DNA from: Oscillospiraceae bacterium
GTDB lineage: Bacteria > Bacillota > Clostridia > Oscillospirales > Ruminococcaceae
Length of the DNA stretch: 16,988 nucleotides
Reading direction: 5' to 3'
Assembly: GCA_019423445.1 (NCBI GenBank)
Contig: JAHZBJ010000039.1
Location: forward strand, 1-16,988
The position numbers were made by a program, and so were the translations under genes. The notes beneath the pieces were generated by a model. It made no database searches, was not told the origin of the DNA, and saw only the letters and a program-made list of their open reading frames with translations. Positions 6,642-13,479 of the stretch are shown piece after piece (positions within the stretch are counted from its first letter, which is position 1; every line of letters starts with the position of its first letter).

Positions 6642-8006
6642 TTGCACATCTACAGCCTGGGGTTTCTGTTGTTTTTTCTGCCTGTTTCGGCGCTGATCTA
6701 CTACACGGTTTCTCCCCGCTACCGGGTGTTTGTTCTTTTCCTCTGCTCCCTGTATTTTTATGGGTCTATTTCCCCCATAGGGCTTCTGATTATGATGATC
6801 TCGGTGGGGGTGGACTACTTTCTGGCAAAGCCCCTGTTCCTGTGGGGGAAGGGGGACCGCCGGGCCTGGTGGCTGCTTTTGTTCGCTTCGGCAAAGAACA
6901 TCCTTCTGTTTGTGACCCTTTCCTCGGTGAGCCAGCTTTGGGATACCGAGATGCCCATCGGCGTGGTGGTTTACGCCTTCACCAGCCTGGGCTACCTGGT
7001 GGACCTTTACAATGGAGAGGCGGCCCTTACAGCCAACCCCTATGAATACGGCCTTTTCTGCTGCTTTTTCGGCAAGATCTATGTGGGACCCATTATCTCT
7101 TACAGCGACTTTTCCCGGCAGCTTCGGGGCTTTCGTCCCTCCCTTACCAAGATAGGGACGGGAGTGGTGTTCCTCCTCCACGGCCTCGCCAAGAAGGTGG
7201 TGCTGGCCGATTCCCTGGACGTTTTGATGGAGGAGCTGCGGGCCATCCCTTATCTGGACAAGACCGTCCTTTCTGTGTGGATGCTCATCATCTGCTCTAT
7301 ATTCCAGATCTCCTATACCCTTTCCGGCTACAGCGATATGGCCAGAGGCATCGGCGCAATTTTCGGACTGGAGCTGCCGGAGAACTTCCATTACCCCCTC
7401 CAGTCGGAATCGGTGACAGATTTCTTTTCCCGGTTCAATATCTCCGCCAACCGGTTTGTCCGGAAATATGTTTACGGCGCCCTGGGGGCGGAGGATAACG
7501 GCCGCCTGGCCACTACCCTGAACATCATGCTTATCACCATGCTCATGGGACTGTGGTACGGGATCCGCCTTAACTATTTGATCTGGGGGGCGTCCCTGGG
7601 AGTGTTCATCGTTTTGGAGACCCTCTGGGACAGTGTTTTTTCCCGGATCCCCACGGTCATCCGCCGCATTTACACCCTGGTGGTGATTGTGGTCTCATTT
7701 GCCTGGTTCACCAGCCTTTCTGTCTCCCAGGGAAGTTTCTATCTCCAAACCATGTTCGGGCTTCGCACAGTCAGTTTTCTGCGCCCGCTGCTTTCCAATG
7801 TGCCTTACGCCATGGCCTCCAGTGCGGAGAGCATCTATCTCCTGGCCAGTAATTGGCTGCTCCTGGCGGCCAGCGCACTGTTCTGCACCAGTCTCGTTCA
7901 TCGAAACGCCCAGCGGCTGCACCGGCGCTTCCCCCGGGTGATGGAGGCGGTGTCCCTGGGAAGCAACGCCGTTCTTCTGGCCGGGGTTTTGGCGTTCCTC
8001 ATCTGA
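6642..8006 (+). CDS. MBOAT-like membrane protein lacking both conserved histidines (probable pseudoenzyme)
   Basis: A 454-residue multi-span membrane protein, colinear with AlgI/DltB-type O-acyltransferases and with the intact paralogue at 10592. It starts SLGFLLFFLPVSALIYY and keeps the YVGP...YSDFSRQL, GLAKKVVLAD, YTLSGYSDMARGIG and LPENFHYPLQ..SVTDF blocks in order. Where active members read WRRWH, this reads FSRFN, putting Asn at residue 266 (nt 7437-7439). Where they read GLWHG, it reads GLWYG, putting Tyr at 306 (nt 7557-7559). Both invariant histidines are gone, although the frame is intact. TTG 6642 is the start, with AAGGAGG 9 nt upstream. It is followed 40 bp later by a DHHW-like partner. 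It may be a non-catalytic channel, scaffold or regulator of the second cassette, or an enzyme using other residues. Confidence 0.85.
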   Translation: MHIYSLGFLLFFLPVSALIYYTVSPRYRVFVLFLCSLYFYGSISPIGLLIMMISVGVDYFLAKPLFLWGKGDRRAWWLLLFASAKNILLFVTLSSVSQLWDTEMPIGVVVYAFTSLGYLVDLYNGEAALTANPYEYGLFCCFFGKIYVGPIISYSDFSRQLRGFRPSLTKIGTGVVFLLHGLAKKVVLADSLDVLMEELRAIPYLDKTVLSVWMLIICSIFQISYTLSGYSDMARGIGAIFGLELPENFHYPLQSESVTDFFSRFNISANRFVRKYVYGALGAEDNGRLATTLNIMLITMLMGLWYGIRLNYLIWGASLGVFIVLETLWDSVFSRIPTVIRRIYTLVVIVVSFAWFTSLSVSQGSFYLQTMFGLRTVSFLRPLLSNVPYAMASSAESIYLLASNWLLLAASALFCTSLVHRNAQRLHRRFPRVMEAVSLGSNAVLLAGVLAFLI

Positions 8007-8046
8007 TGGGTTGATTCTGGAATTTTTGTTGAAAGGAGGATCTTCC

Positions 8047-9180
8047 ATGCCTTCCAAAAAGCGGCTGCTGCCCCTGGGCTTCATCGCCCTGGTACTGGCT
8101 ATTGCGCTGGGTGCTGTGGTCAACGACCCCGCCGGAGCCTGGCAGGTGGTGCGGCAGGGGTGGGATCACCCCACAGTCCTTGCAACGGCCCTGGAGGATT
8201 TCTTCCGGGAGAACCTTCCTTTCCGCCAGCAGCTCCGGAACGGAGTGCTGCGGCTGCGGATGGCAGGAGGCAATGTGGAGCAGGAGGGGCTCTTTCTTTT
8301 GGAAGACAGCCTGATTCCCAATCTCAAGGTTACCTCCGATACCACTGTCTACCGCGGCAATACCCGTAAGATCCTGGAAGCCATTAAGCAGACCGATACC
8401 CCTGCTTACTTTCTCCTGCTGCCCACAGCCTGTGCGATTTATGCTGACGACCTTCCCAGTTACCTGCCCCTCTATAACCAGCGGGACTTCATCGAGAACA
8501 CCTACCAGCAATTTTACGGGAGCGCCGTGACGGTGGACGCCTACAACGCCCTTCTCTATTCCGACAGCGATTACCTGTTCTACCGTACTGAGGATAATCT
8601 GGCCCCTCTGGGGGGATATGAAGTCTACCAGGCACTGGCTTCCAGGCTGGACTTTGCGGAGATCCCCCTTCAGCAGTATGAGGTGAGTTACCTGAATCAC
8701 CAGTACTACGGGGATCTTTATGAACGGTGGGGTTACGGCGGGGTGCGCCCCGATGTTATCACCGCCTATCGGGATACCACGGGACAGACCCAGAGCCAAG
8801 TGATCAGCTGGAACCGCTATGCTCAGAAAACTTATGGGACCCTCTACCCCCGGGAGGCGGCTGTTTCCGGGGAGGCTATGGACGCCATTTTGGGGGGATA
8901 TGCGCCCCGCATAGAGATCCACACTCTGGGAACCAGGGAGAGCTCCCTCCTGGTGCTGGGGGACCACACAGCCCTGAGCTATCTGCCGTTTTTGGCGGGG
9001 CATTACAAAAAGATCACCTTTTTGGATCTTTCCCTCCTTACCGCCGGCGAGATAGGAGAGTTTAACCCCGGAGATTACAGTCAAGTGTTGTTTGCCTATT
9101 CCCTGGAGACCTATTTGAATTCGGATTCTCCCGCCAAGGTATCCAATCTGGCCTTCGGTGCAAAAGCGGAGACTGGATGA
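8047..9180 (+). CDS. DHHW/AlgJ-like exported protein with degenerate active site
   Basis: A 377-residue protein with an N-terminal signal-anchor (about residues 7-25) and an extracytoplasmic body. It aligns by eye with the DHHW protein at 11991. The partner's YRTDHHW block (residues 222-227) corresponds to YRTEDNL here (180-185), so Asp-His-His-Trp has become Glu-Asp-Asn-Leu. The partner's VIKDSYGN nucleophile block corresponds to VLGDHTAL (303-310), so the serine is lost. The flanking PFL and hydrophobic strands are kept. DHHW/AlgJ/AlgX relatives are SGNH-like proteins that hand acyl groups from an MBOAT channel to surface polymers. ATG 8047 has AAAGGAGGA at 6 nt. The gene closes the operon just before a terminator. 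Family assignment is by comparison with the paralogue, so it is less certain than for that gene. Confidence 0.75.
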   Translation: MPSKKRLLPLGFIALVLAIALGAVVNDPAGAWQVVRQGWDHPTVLATALEDFFRENLPFRQQLRNGVLRLRMAGGNVEQEGLFLLEDSLIPNLKVTSDTTVYRGNTRKILEAIKQTDTPAYFLLLPTACAIYADDLPSYLPLYNQRDFIENTYQQFYGSAVTVDAYNALLYSDSDYLFYRTEDNLAPLGGYEVYQALASRLDFAEIPLQQYEVSYLNHQYYGDLYERWGYGGVRPDVITAYRDTTGQTQSQVISWNRYAQKTYGTLYPREAAVSGEAMDAILGGYAPRIEIHTLGTRESSLLVLGDHTALSYLPFLAGHYKKITFLDLSLLTAGEIGEFNPGDYSQVLFAYSLETYLNSDSPAKVSNLAFGAKAETG

Positions 9181-9193
9181 CCAGGAAAACTGG

Positions 9194-9229
9194 AAAAAAG
9201 ATCCCGGACGCATAGCGTCCGGGATCTTT
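9194..9229. terminator. Bidirectional intrinsic terminator between convergent genes
   Basis: A perfect 15-bp stem, AAAGATCCCGGACGC (9197-9211) and GCGTCCGGGATCTTT (9215-9229), with a three-base ATA loop. On the minus strand it is followed by a run of six T (complement of 9194-9199), a strong signal for the cysteine hydrolase gene. On the plus strand only TTT follows, so it is weaker there but still serves the DHHW-like gene. Confidence 0.85.
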
Positions 9230-9244
9230 AATGGCGGTAAGGCT

Positions 9245-9775
9245 TTACCGAAGGATTTCCATCTGCATTCCCGCCATCACATCCAGGGCCTTGCCATGGA
9301 GGATGGGGTCAAAACTGGCGCAGAGGCGGGAGTCCACCGCTATTTCCGCGTTGGGGAAAGCTGTTTGAAGGATAATGGCGTTGGCGATGACACACATGTT
9401 GGTCACCACACCCACCAGGGTGATCCGCTCCGGTTGATACTGCTGGAGAAAGCTGTAGTTCTGGGCGCCGAAAGAGAACTTCGGGGCCAGGTAGACATGG
9501 GGATGGCTCTCCTCCATATACCGTTCCAGGCTCCCGTAAAGCCGCCAGCCGGGGGCGCTCTTGAGGCCGTGAGGGTCAGGGAGATGCCGCCCCTCCCGGG
9601 TTTCCAGGTAATTGGGGCCGTGGGAGTCCAGGGTGAAGACCACCGGCCAGTCCTTTTTCACATACTCTTCCACCAGGGCCGCAATACCGGGTTCCAGTTT
9701 TTCCGCTCCGGCAAAGCCCAGGGCGCCGTCCACAAAGTCCTTTTGGTAGTCCACTACCACCAGCACGTTGCTCAT
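9245..9775 (-). CDS. Isochorismatase-family cysteine hydrolase (nicotinamidase-like)
   Basis: A 176-residue protein with the three catalytic residues of the family: Asp9 in VVVDYQKDF, Lys99 in APKFSFG and Cys128 in VGVVTNMCV. TLDSHG (Asp50 and His52) and a later GRHLPD histidine resemble the metal site of nicotinamidases. Members hydrolyse amides such as nicotinamide, or other small substrates, and the exact substrate cannot be told from sequence here. The start has AAGGAG 7-8 nt upstream. It is the only minus-strand gene between the two acyltransferase cassettes and has its own promoter and terminator, so it is probably independent of them. Confidence 0.9.
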   Translation of the reverse strand: MSNVLVVVDYQKDFVDGALGFAGAEKLEPGIAALVEEYVKKDWPVVFTLDSHGPNYLETREGRHLPDPHGLKSAPGWRLYGSLERYMEESHPHVYLAPKFSFGAQNYSFLQQYQPERITLVGVVTNMCVIANAIILQTAFPNAEIAVDSRLCASFDPILHGKALDVMAGMQMEILR

Positions 9776-9786
9776 TTATATCACTC

Positions 9787-9834
9787 CTTTTCGGTGTATT
9801 TTTCATTGTAGACCGAAAAGCTGGGTATTGTAAA
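9787..9834 (-). promoter_or_regulatory. Predicted promoter and operator-like inverted repeat of the cysteine hydrolase gene
   Basis: On the minus strand TTTACA (9834-9829) and TACAAT (9810-9805) are separated by 18 bp. A perfect 9-bp inverted repeat, CTTTTCGGT (9787-9795) and ACCGAAAAG (9812-9820), brackets the -10 box. The start-proximal arm also overlaps the Shine-Dalgarno AAAAGGAG. That is the geometry of an operator that a repressor would cover. If transcription began further upstream, the same repeat would instead form a hairpin hiding the ribosome site. Confidence 0.55.
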
Positions 9835-9862
9835 GAAATTTTTTCCATCACCTGCAATAAAT

Positions 9863-9905
9863 AAAAAAAAGAGGCACACTAATTATTGTGCCGGCCCTGA
9901 GGGCC
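9863..9905 (-). terminator. Minus-strand terminator-like hairpin in the divergent intergenic region
   Basis: GGCACA (9873-9878) and TGTGCC (9887-9892) form a 6-bp stem. Read on the minus strand it is followed, after TC, by eight T (complement of 9863-9870). A second small dyad, GGCCC-TGA-GGGCC (9893-9905), is adjacent. It would stop antisense transcripts coming from the lipoprotein gene before they reach the cysteine hydrolase promoter. Alternatively the hairpins are simply the 5' leader of the lipoprotein mRNA. I saw no convincing plus-strand promoter in this interval. Confidence 0.4.
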
Positions 9906-9931
9906 AAACACCCAAAGAAAGGAAAATAGCA

Positions 9932-10444
9932 ATGAAAAAGATTATTTCCATGTTACTGGCGACTGCCATCCTGCTGAGCGCCGCCGCTTGCGGCTCCAAA
10001 GAGCCTGCTGCCCCCAGCCTGAAGGAGGGCGTTACCCTTCAGTCTATCGTGGATTCCATCAGCGAGGAATATGAATTCTCCATGCCCGGGGCGGTGGATG
10101 ATACCATGCTTACTGACCTTCTGGGTATCGACCCCGCGGATGTAGAGGAGTACGCGGGATATGTCACCATGGTGATGGTTTCTGCTGATAACCTTATCGC
10201 TGTTAAGGCGAAGGAAGGAAAGCTGGAGACAGTAACCAAGGGCCTGGAAGACCGCTTGGCTTTTGTGAACCAGTCTTTCCAGCAGTATCTGCCGGAGCAG
10301 TACTCCAAAGCCCAGGCCGGTAAGGTCTTCACCGTGGGGGATTACGCTTTCCTGGTGATCATGGGCCGGATGGATAAAGATCCCGCCGCCGAGGTGGCAG
10401 AGATCGAGGAGAAGATCAAGAGCAACATCGATAACATCGCCTGA
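9932..10444 (+). CDS. DUF4358-type lipoprotein
   Basis: A 170-residue secreted lipoprotein: KK start, hydrophobic core and a lipobox LLSAAAC with the acylated Cys at residue 20. The mature part is acidic, with GVTLQSIVDSISEEY, then LLGIDPADVEEYAGYVTMVMVSADNLIAVKAKEGK and a helix EAEIEEKIKSNID-like C-terminus (actual text AEVAEIEEKIKSNIDNIA). This pattern matches DUF4358, a Firmicutes lipoprotein family of unknown function that, as I recall, often sits beside MBOAT and DHHW genes, as it does here. AAAGGAA precedes the ATG by about 7 nt. A strong terminator follows, so it can be made separately from the downstream acyltransferase operon. It is probably anchored on the outer face of the membrane. 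Confidence 0.8.
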   Translation: MKKIISMLLATAILLSAAACGSKEPAAPSLKEGVTLQSIVDSISEEYEFSMPGAVDDTMLTDLLGIDPADVEEYAGYVTMVMVSADNLIAVKAKEGKLETVTKGLEDRLAFVNQSFQQYLPEQYSKAQAGKVFTVGDYAFLVIMGRMDKDPAAEVAEIEEKIKSNIDNIA

Positions 10445-10457
10445 TCCGGGACGGATG

Positions 10458-10486
10458 GCCCGGCGCCCTCCGGCGCCGGGCTTTTT
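10458..10486 (+). terminator. Strong intrinsic terminator after the lipoprotein gene
   Basis: A perfect 10-bp GC stem, GCCCGGCGCC (10458-10467) and GGCGCCGGGC (10472-10481), with loop CTCC and then five T. It lies 14 bp after the stop codon. Confidence 0.92.
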
Positions 10487-10517
10487 GCCGCAAAATGTGA
10501 AATTTCTTATAAAACCT

Positions 10518-10546
10518 TTGGAGTTTCGGGGAGAAGCTGGTATACT
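10518..10546 (+). promoter_or_regulatory. Predicted extended -10 promoter of the intact MBOAT-DHHW operon
   Basis: TTGGAG (10518-10523), a 17-bp spacer and TATACT (10541-10546), with the extended -10 TGG immediately before it. It is preceded by a terminator and followed 45 bp later by the MBOAT start. A 7-bp inverted repeat, TCGGGGA (10526-10532) and TCCCCGA (10563-10569), flanks the -10 region and might be a regulator site. Confidence 0.75.
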
Positions 10547-10591
10547 AGATAAGATATTATATTCCCCGATCACGGTTATGGAGGGTCCCTA

Positions 10592-11971
10592 ATGGTATTT
10601 AGCAGCATCTTGTTCCTGTTCCGGTTTTTCCCGGTAGCAATGCTGGTCTATTATCTCACCCCCAGGCGGTTTAAGAACCTGGTCCTGCTGGTGGAAAGCC
10701 TCATTTTCTATTCCTGGGGAGAAGTCCGGTATTTCCCCATTATGGTGGCCTCTATTCTGGTGGACTATATCGCCAGCAACGGCATCCAAAAGCACCGGGG
10801 AAGCAAAGCTGCCTGCAGGGCCTTTCTGGTGATGTCGGTGGTGTTCAATCTGGGAATGCTGGGTTTCTTTAAATATACCAACTTTATTCTCCAGAATGTG
10901 GGTACCCTTCTGGGGACAAGCTTCCCTTTGCTGGAAATCACCCTTCCCCTGGGTATCAGTTTCTACACCTTTCAAACCATGTCCTATACCATTGACGTCT
11001 ACCGGGGCAAGGTGACGGCGGAGCGGAACATTATTGACTTTGGAGCCTATGTGGTGCTCTTCCCTCAGCTGATTGCCGGCCCCATTGTCCGGTACACCGA
11101 TGTCAGCCGGGAGCTGAAGAGCCGGTCCATCACCCTGACCGACGTTCAGGAGGGTATCGACATCTTCATCCGAGGCCTGGGGCGGAAGGTACTGATTGCC
11201 AACAACATCGGTGCCCTGTGGACCGAAGTCTCCGCCATGAATTTCGATGTCATCTCCACTCCTCTGGCCTGGCTGGGGATTCTGGCCTACACCTTCCAGA
11301 TCTATTTCGACTTCTCCGGATACTCCCAGATGGCCATTGGCCTGGGACGGATGCTGGGCTTCCGGTTTCCCCAGAACTTTGATGATCCGTATATTTCCAA
11401 AAGCGTCACCGAATTCTGGCGCCGCTGGCATATGACCCTGGGCTCCTGGTTCCGGGAATACCTGTATATCCCCCTGGGGGGGAATCGCTGCTCTTTCCCA
11501 CGGCAGATCTTTAATCTTTTTGTGGTGTGGGCGGCCACTGGCCTCTGGCACGGCGCCAGCTGGAACTTTGTGCTGTGGGGCCTCTACTTCTTCGTCTTTT
11601 TGGTGTTGGAAAAGGCTTTCCTGCGCCCCTACCTGGAGAAGAGCCGGATCTGGGGCCATGTCTACCTTCTCTTTTTGGTAGTGGTGAGCTGGGCCCTCTT
11701 CGCAATCACCGACTTCGCGGCCCTGGGGCGGTTCCTCACTGCCATGTTCTCCTTCCGTCCTGGCACCGAATGGGTCTACTACCTGCGCAACTACGGGGTT
11801 ACTTTCCTCATTGCCGTGTTTATGTCCACCCCCCTTCTGGCGAGGCTGGACGCCCGGTACGGGGAACGGTTCCGATGGGTGAAGTACGCCGGGCTGATGG
11901 TGGTGTTGGTGGCCAGTGTGGCCTACCTGGAAGACGCCACTTATAACCCGTTCCTGTATTTCCGTTTCTGA
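10592..11971 (+). CDS. MBOAT-family O-acyltransferase (AlgI/DltB-like), intact active site
   Basis: A 459-residue polytopic membrane protein. It has the N-terminal SSILFLFRFFPVAMLVYY, LPLGISFYTFQTMSYTIDVYRG, FPQLIAGPIVRYTDV, YTFQIYFDFSGYSQMAIGLGRMLGF and the active-site region SVTEFWRRWHMTLGSWFREYLYIPLGGNR, with His280. The second invariant histidine is His320 in ATGLWHG, corresponding to the catalytic histidine of AlgI. AlgI-type proteins move acyl groups, usually acetyl, from a cytoplasmic donor to an exported partner that modifies polysaccharide or peptidoglycan. ATG 10592 has GGAGGG at about 6 nt. The partner DHHW gene follows 19 bp later. The polymer that is acylated cannot be deduced, since no glycan synthesis genes lie in the window. 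Confidence 0.95.
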   Translation: MVFSSILFLFRFFPVAMLVYYLTPRRFKNLVLLVESLIFYSWGEVRYFPIMVASILVDYIASNGIQKHRGSKAACRAFLVMSVVFNLGMLGFFKYTNFILQNVGTLLGTSFPLLEITLPLGISFYTFQTMSYTIDVYRGKVTAERNIIDFGAYVVLFPQLIAGPIVRYTDVSRELKSRSITLTDVQEGIDIFIRGLGRKVLIANNIGALWTEVSAMNFDVISTPLAWLGILAYTFQIYFDFSGYSQMAIGLGRMLGFRFPQNFDDPYISKSVTEFWRRWHMTLGSWFREYLYIPLGGNRCSFPRQIFNLFVVWAATGLWHGASWNFVLWGLYFFVFLVLEKAFLRPYLEKSRIWGHVYLLFLVVVSWALFAITDFAALGRFLTAMFSFRPGTEWVYYLRNYGVTFLIAVFMSTPLLARLDARYGERFRWVKYAGLMVVLVASVAYLEDATYNPFLYFRF

Positions 11972-11990
11972 TGAAAGGAGAGGAATCGTA

Positions 11991-13250
11991 ATGAAAAAAG
12001 CAGCTGAAATTTTGAAAAAATACCCTCTCCTGGTGGTTTTTGCAGTATTTATGCTGGGGCTTTTCGGGCTGGACATGTGCTTTACCAGTAACCCATACAG
12101 CGAGCTGGAAAACCGGCAGCTGAAGCAAAAGCCGGTGTTTACCCTGGAGTCCCTGATGAAGAATCAGTATACCAAGGATTACGAGGAGTATATCAACGAC
12201 CAGTTTGTGGGGCGGGACGGATGGATCACCCTGAAGTCGGTGTTTGAATCGGTCCTGGCCAAGACCGAAAACAACGGGGTGGCCTACGGAAAGGACGGCT
12301 ATCTTCTCAACAAGATGTATGACCCCATCCTGGCGGAGAGCCGTCCCAACGGTACTGGTTTTGGAGGCGACGGCCAGGTGGATTCCTCCATCCCAGTGGT
12401 GGATACCGCCCAGCTGGAGCGGAACGCGGGATTCCTCAACAAATTCCTCGCTTCCTATTCCGGTCATGTGACGGTGGCGATCGCCCCCAACTCCTATCAG
12501 GTCCTCCGGGATAAGCTCCCTGTGGGGCTGCCGGATGTGGACCAGGCGAAGGCCATTGGAGAGCTCTACAGCAAGCTGGAGGGGGAGAATTTTACCACCC
12601 TGGATCTGTTGACCCCTCTGACCCAAGAAGCCTCAGAGCGGCAGGTATGCTACCGCACCGACCATCACTGGACCACCGACGGAGCGTGGGTGGGATACGT
12701 TGCCTACGCCGAGAGCCGTGGCCTGGATTACGTCTCCCTGGAGGAGCTGGCTCCCTATCGCAAGGAGGAGCCGGGCTTCCTGGGGACCTATTACACCAAA
12801 ACCAAGAATTATAACGTTCAGCCGGATACCCTTGTGTGGTACGATATCCCGGTGGATGATGTCACCATCGATGGGAAGCGGGAGGTGCCTCAGGCGGACG
12901 GCTCTGTAGCGGAGGTCACCGGTATTTATCAGACAGAGAAGTTTGATACCCGGGATAAGTACGCCGCCTTTCTTTACGGCAACAACGGGCTTACCATCCT
13001 GAAAAGCAGCAACAACAAAAACCATGAGGAGGGGCGGACCAGCCGGGTCCTTGTGATCAAGGACAGTTACGGCAACTGTTTTGCACCATTCCTTACCTAT
13101 AGCTACGACGAAGTGTGGGTGGCGGATCTGAGAAACATGACCTTCAAGGTCAGCGAAGTGGTAACCGAGAACCAGTTTGACGATGTTCTGGTCCTCTATA
13201 ACTTCGACACCTTCCAGTCTGACCGCAACGTTTCCCGGATCACCTACTGA
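11991..13250 (+). CDS. DHHW/AlgJ-family exported acyl-transfer protein, intact motifs
   Basis: A 419-residue protein with one N-terminal membrane anchor (about residues 11-30), then SELENRQLKQKPVFT (about 37-51), a signature typical of the DHHW/AlgJ group, and YINDQF..RDGW. The catalytic-type motif TDHHW is at residues 223-227, and the nucleophile block VIKDSYGNCFAPF has Ser359. It acts on the outer face with the MBOAT protein encoded just upstream, transferring acyl groups to a surface polymer; this role is inferred from AlgJ/AlgX. ATG 11991 has GAAAGGAG at a good distance; the ORF is open upstream but overlaps the MBOAT gene. This gene is the reference against which the degenerate copy at 8047 was judged. 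Confidence 0.92.
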   Translation: MKKAAEILKKYPLLVVFAVFMLGLFGLDMCFTSNPYSELENRQLKQKPVFTLESLMKNQYTKDYEEYINDQFVGRDGWITLKSVFESVLAKTENNGVAYGKDGYLLNKMYDPILAESRPNGTGFGGDGQVDSSIPVVDTAQLERNAGFLNKFLASYSGHVTVAIAPNSYQVLRDKLPVGLPDVDQAKAIGELYSKLEGENFTTLDLLTPLTQEASERQVCYRTDHHWTTDGAWVGYVAYAESRGLDYVSLEELAPYRKEEPGFLGTYYTKTKNYNVQPDTLVWYDIPVDDVTIDGKREVPQADGSVAEVTGIYQTEKFDTRDKYAAFLYGNNGLTILKSSNNKNHEEGRTSRVLVIKDSYGNCFAPFLTYSYDEVWVADLRNMTFKVSEVVTENQFDDVLVLYNFDTFQSDRNVSRITY

Positions 13251-13260
13251 CCCGGTTGGG

Positions 13261-13278
13261 GCCCGGCAGGCCGGGCTT
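13261..13278 (+). terminator. Weak terminator-like hairpin after the DHHW gene
   Basis: GCCCGG (13261-13266) and CCGGGC (13271-13276) form a GC-rich stem with a four-base loop, 10 bp past the stop codon. It is followed only by TT, so it is a poor intrinsic terminator on its own. Its right half also belongs to the outer arm of the inverted repeat described separately. Confidence 0.4.
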
Positions 13279-13474
13279 CCGTGTCCGTAAGAGAAGGGAC
13301 ACAGAGGTGCAGGTTTGTACCCCGCTCTCTGAACAGGTCACCCGGGCTGGGGAAGCCCCCGATTACCCTTTCCAGCGCCTTCCGGATCCCAGGTGATATA
13401 CTCAGGGAGCGGGGCAGTGTCTTGCGCTGCGCAGCATCTTCTCTCACGGACGTGGCCGCGGGGGCTGCCCGGCC
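13269..13474. repeat. Long imperfect inverted repeat, possible mobile or structured element
   Basis: The stretch 13283-13451 is an imperfect palindrome centred near 13367. Read from either end it gives GTCCGT-AGAGAAG, then CCCCGCTC-CTGA, TCACC-GGG and GGAAG in the same order. GGCCGGGC (13269-13276) and GCCCGGCC (13467-13474) form outer arms. Both strands stay open, and their conceptual peptides resemble each other (SVREG...PRSL...SLTD on one, SVRED...PRSL...SLTD on the other), which is a consequence of the symmetry. No ribosome site precedes either reading, so I do not call a gene. It could be a miniature inverted-repeat element, a decayed insertion or a structured RNA. It fills the gap between the DHHW operon and the HD-domain gene. 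Confidence 0.6.
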
Positions 13475-13479
13475 GGAGA

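Noticed and set aside
5952..7391. 479-codon open reading frame on the minus strand
   Set aside because: It overlaps the DUF3006-like, WapI-like and MBOAT-like genes in antisense. Its translation is rich in His, Gln and Pro without domain patterns, as expected of the antisense of GC-rich genes; the sense genes have ribosome sites and recognisable features.
7999..9213. 404-codon open reading frame on the minus strand
   Set aside because: It overlaps the DHHW-like gene in antisense and extends across the bidirectional terminator. No membrane or catalytic features are visible.
10589..12076. 495-codon open reading frame on the minus strand
   Set aside because: It is antisense to the intact MBOAT gene and the start of its DHHW partner, which are certain. 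It has no recognisable domain and low-complexity His/Gln/Gly content.
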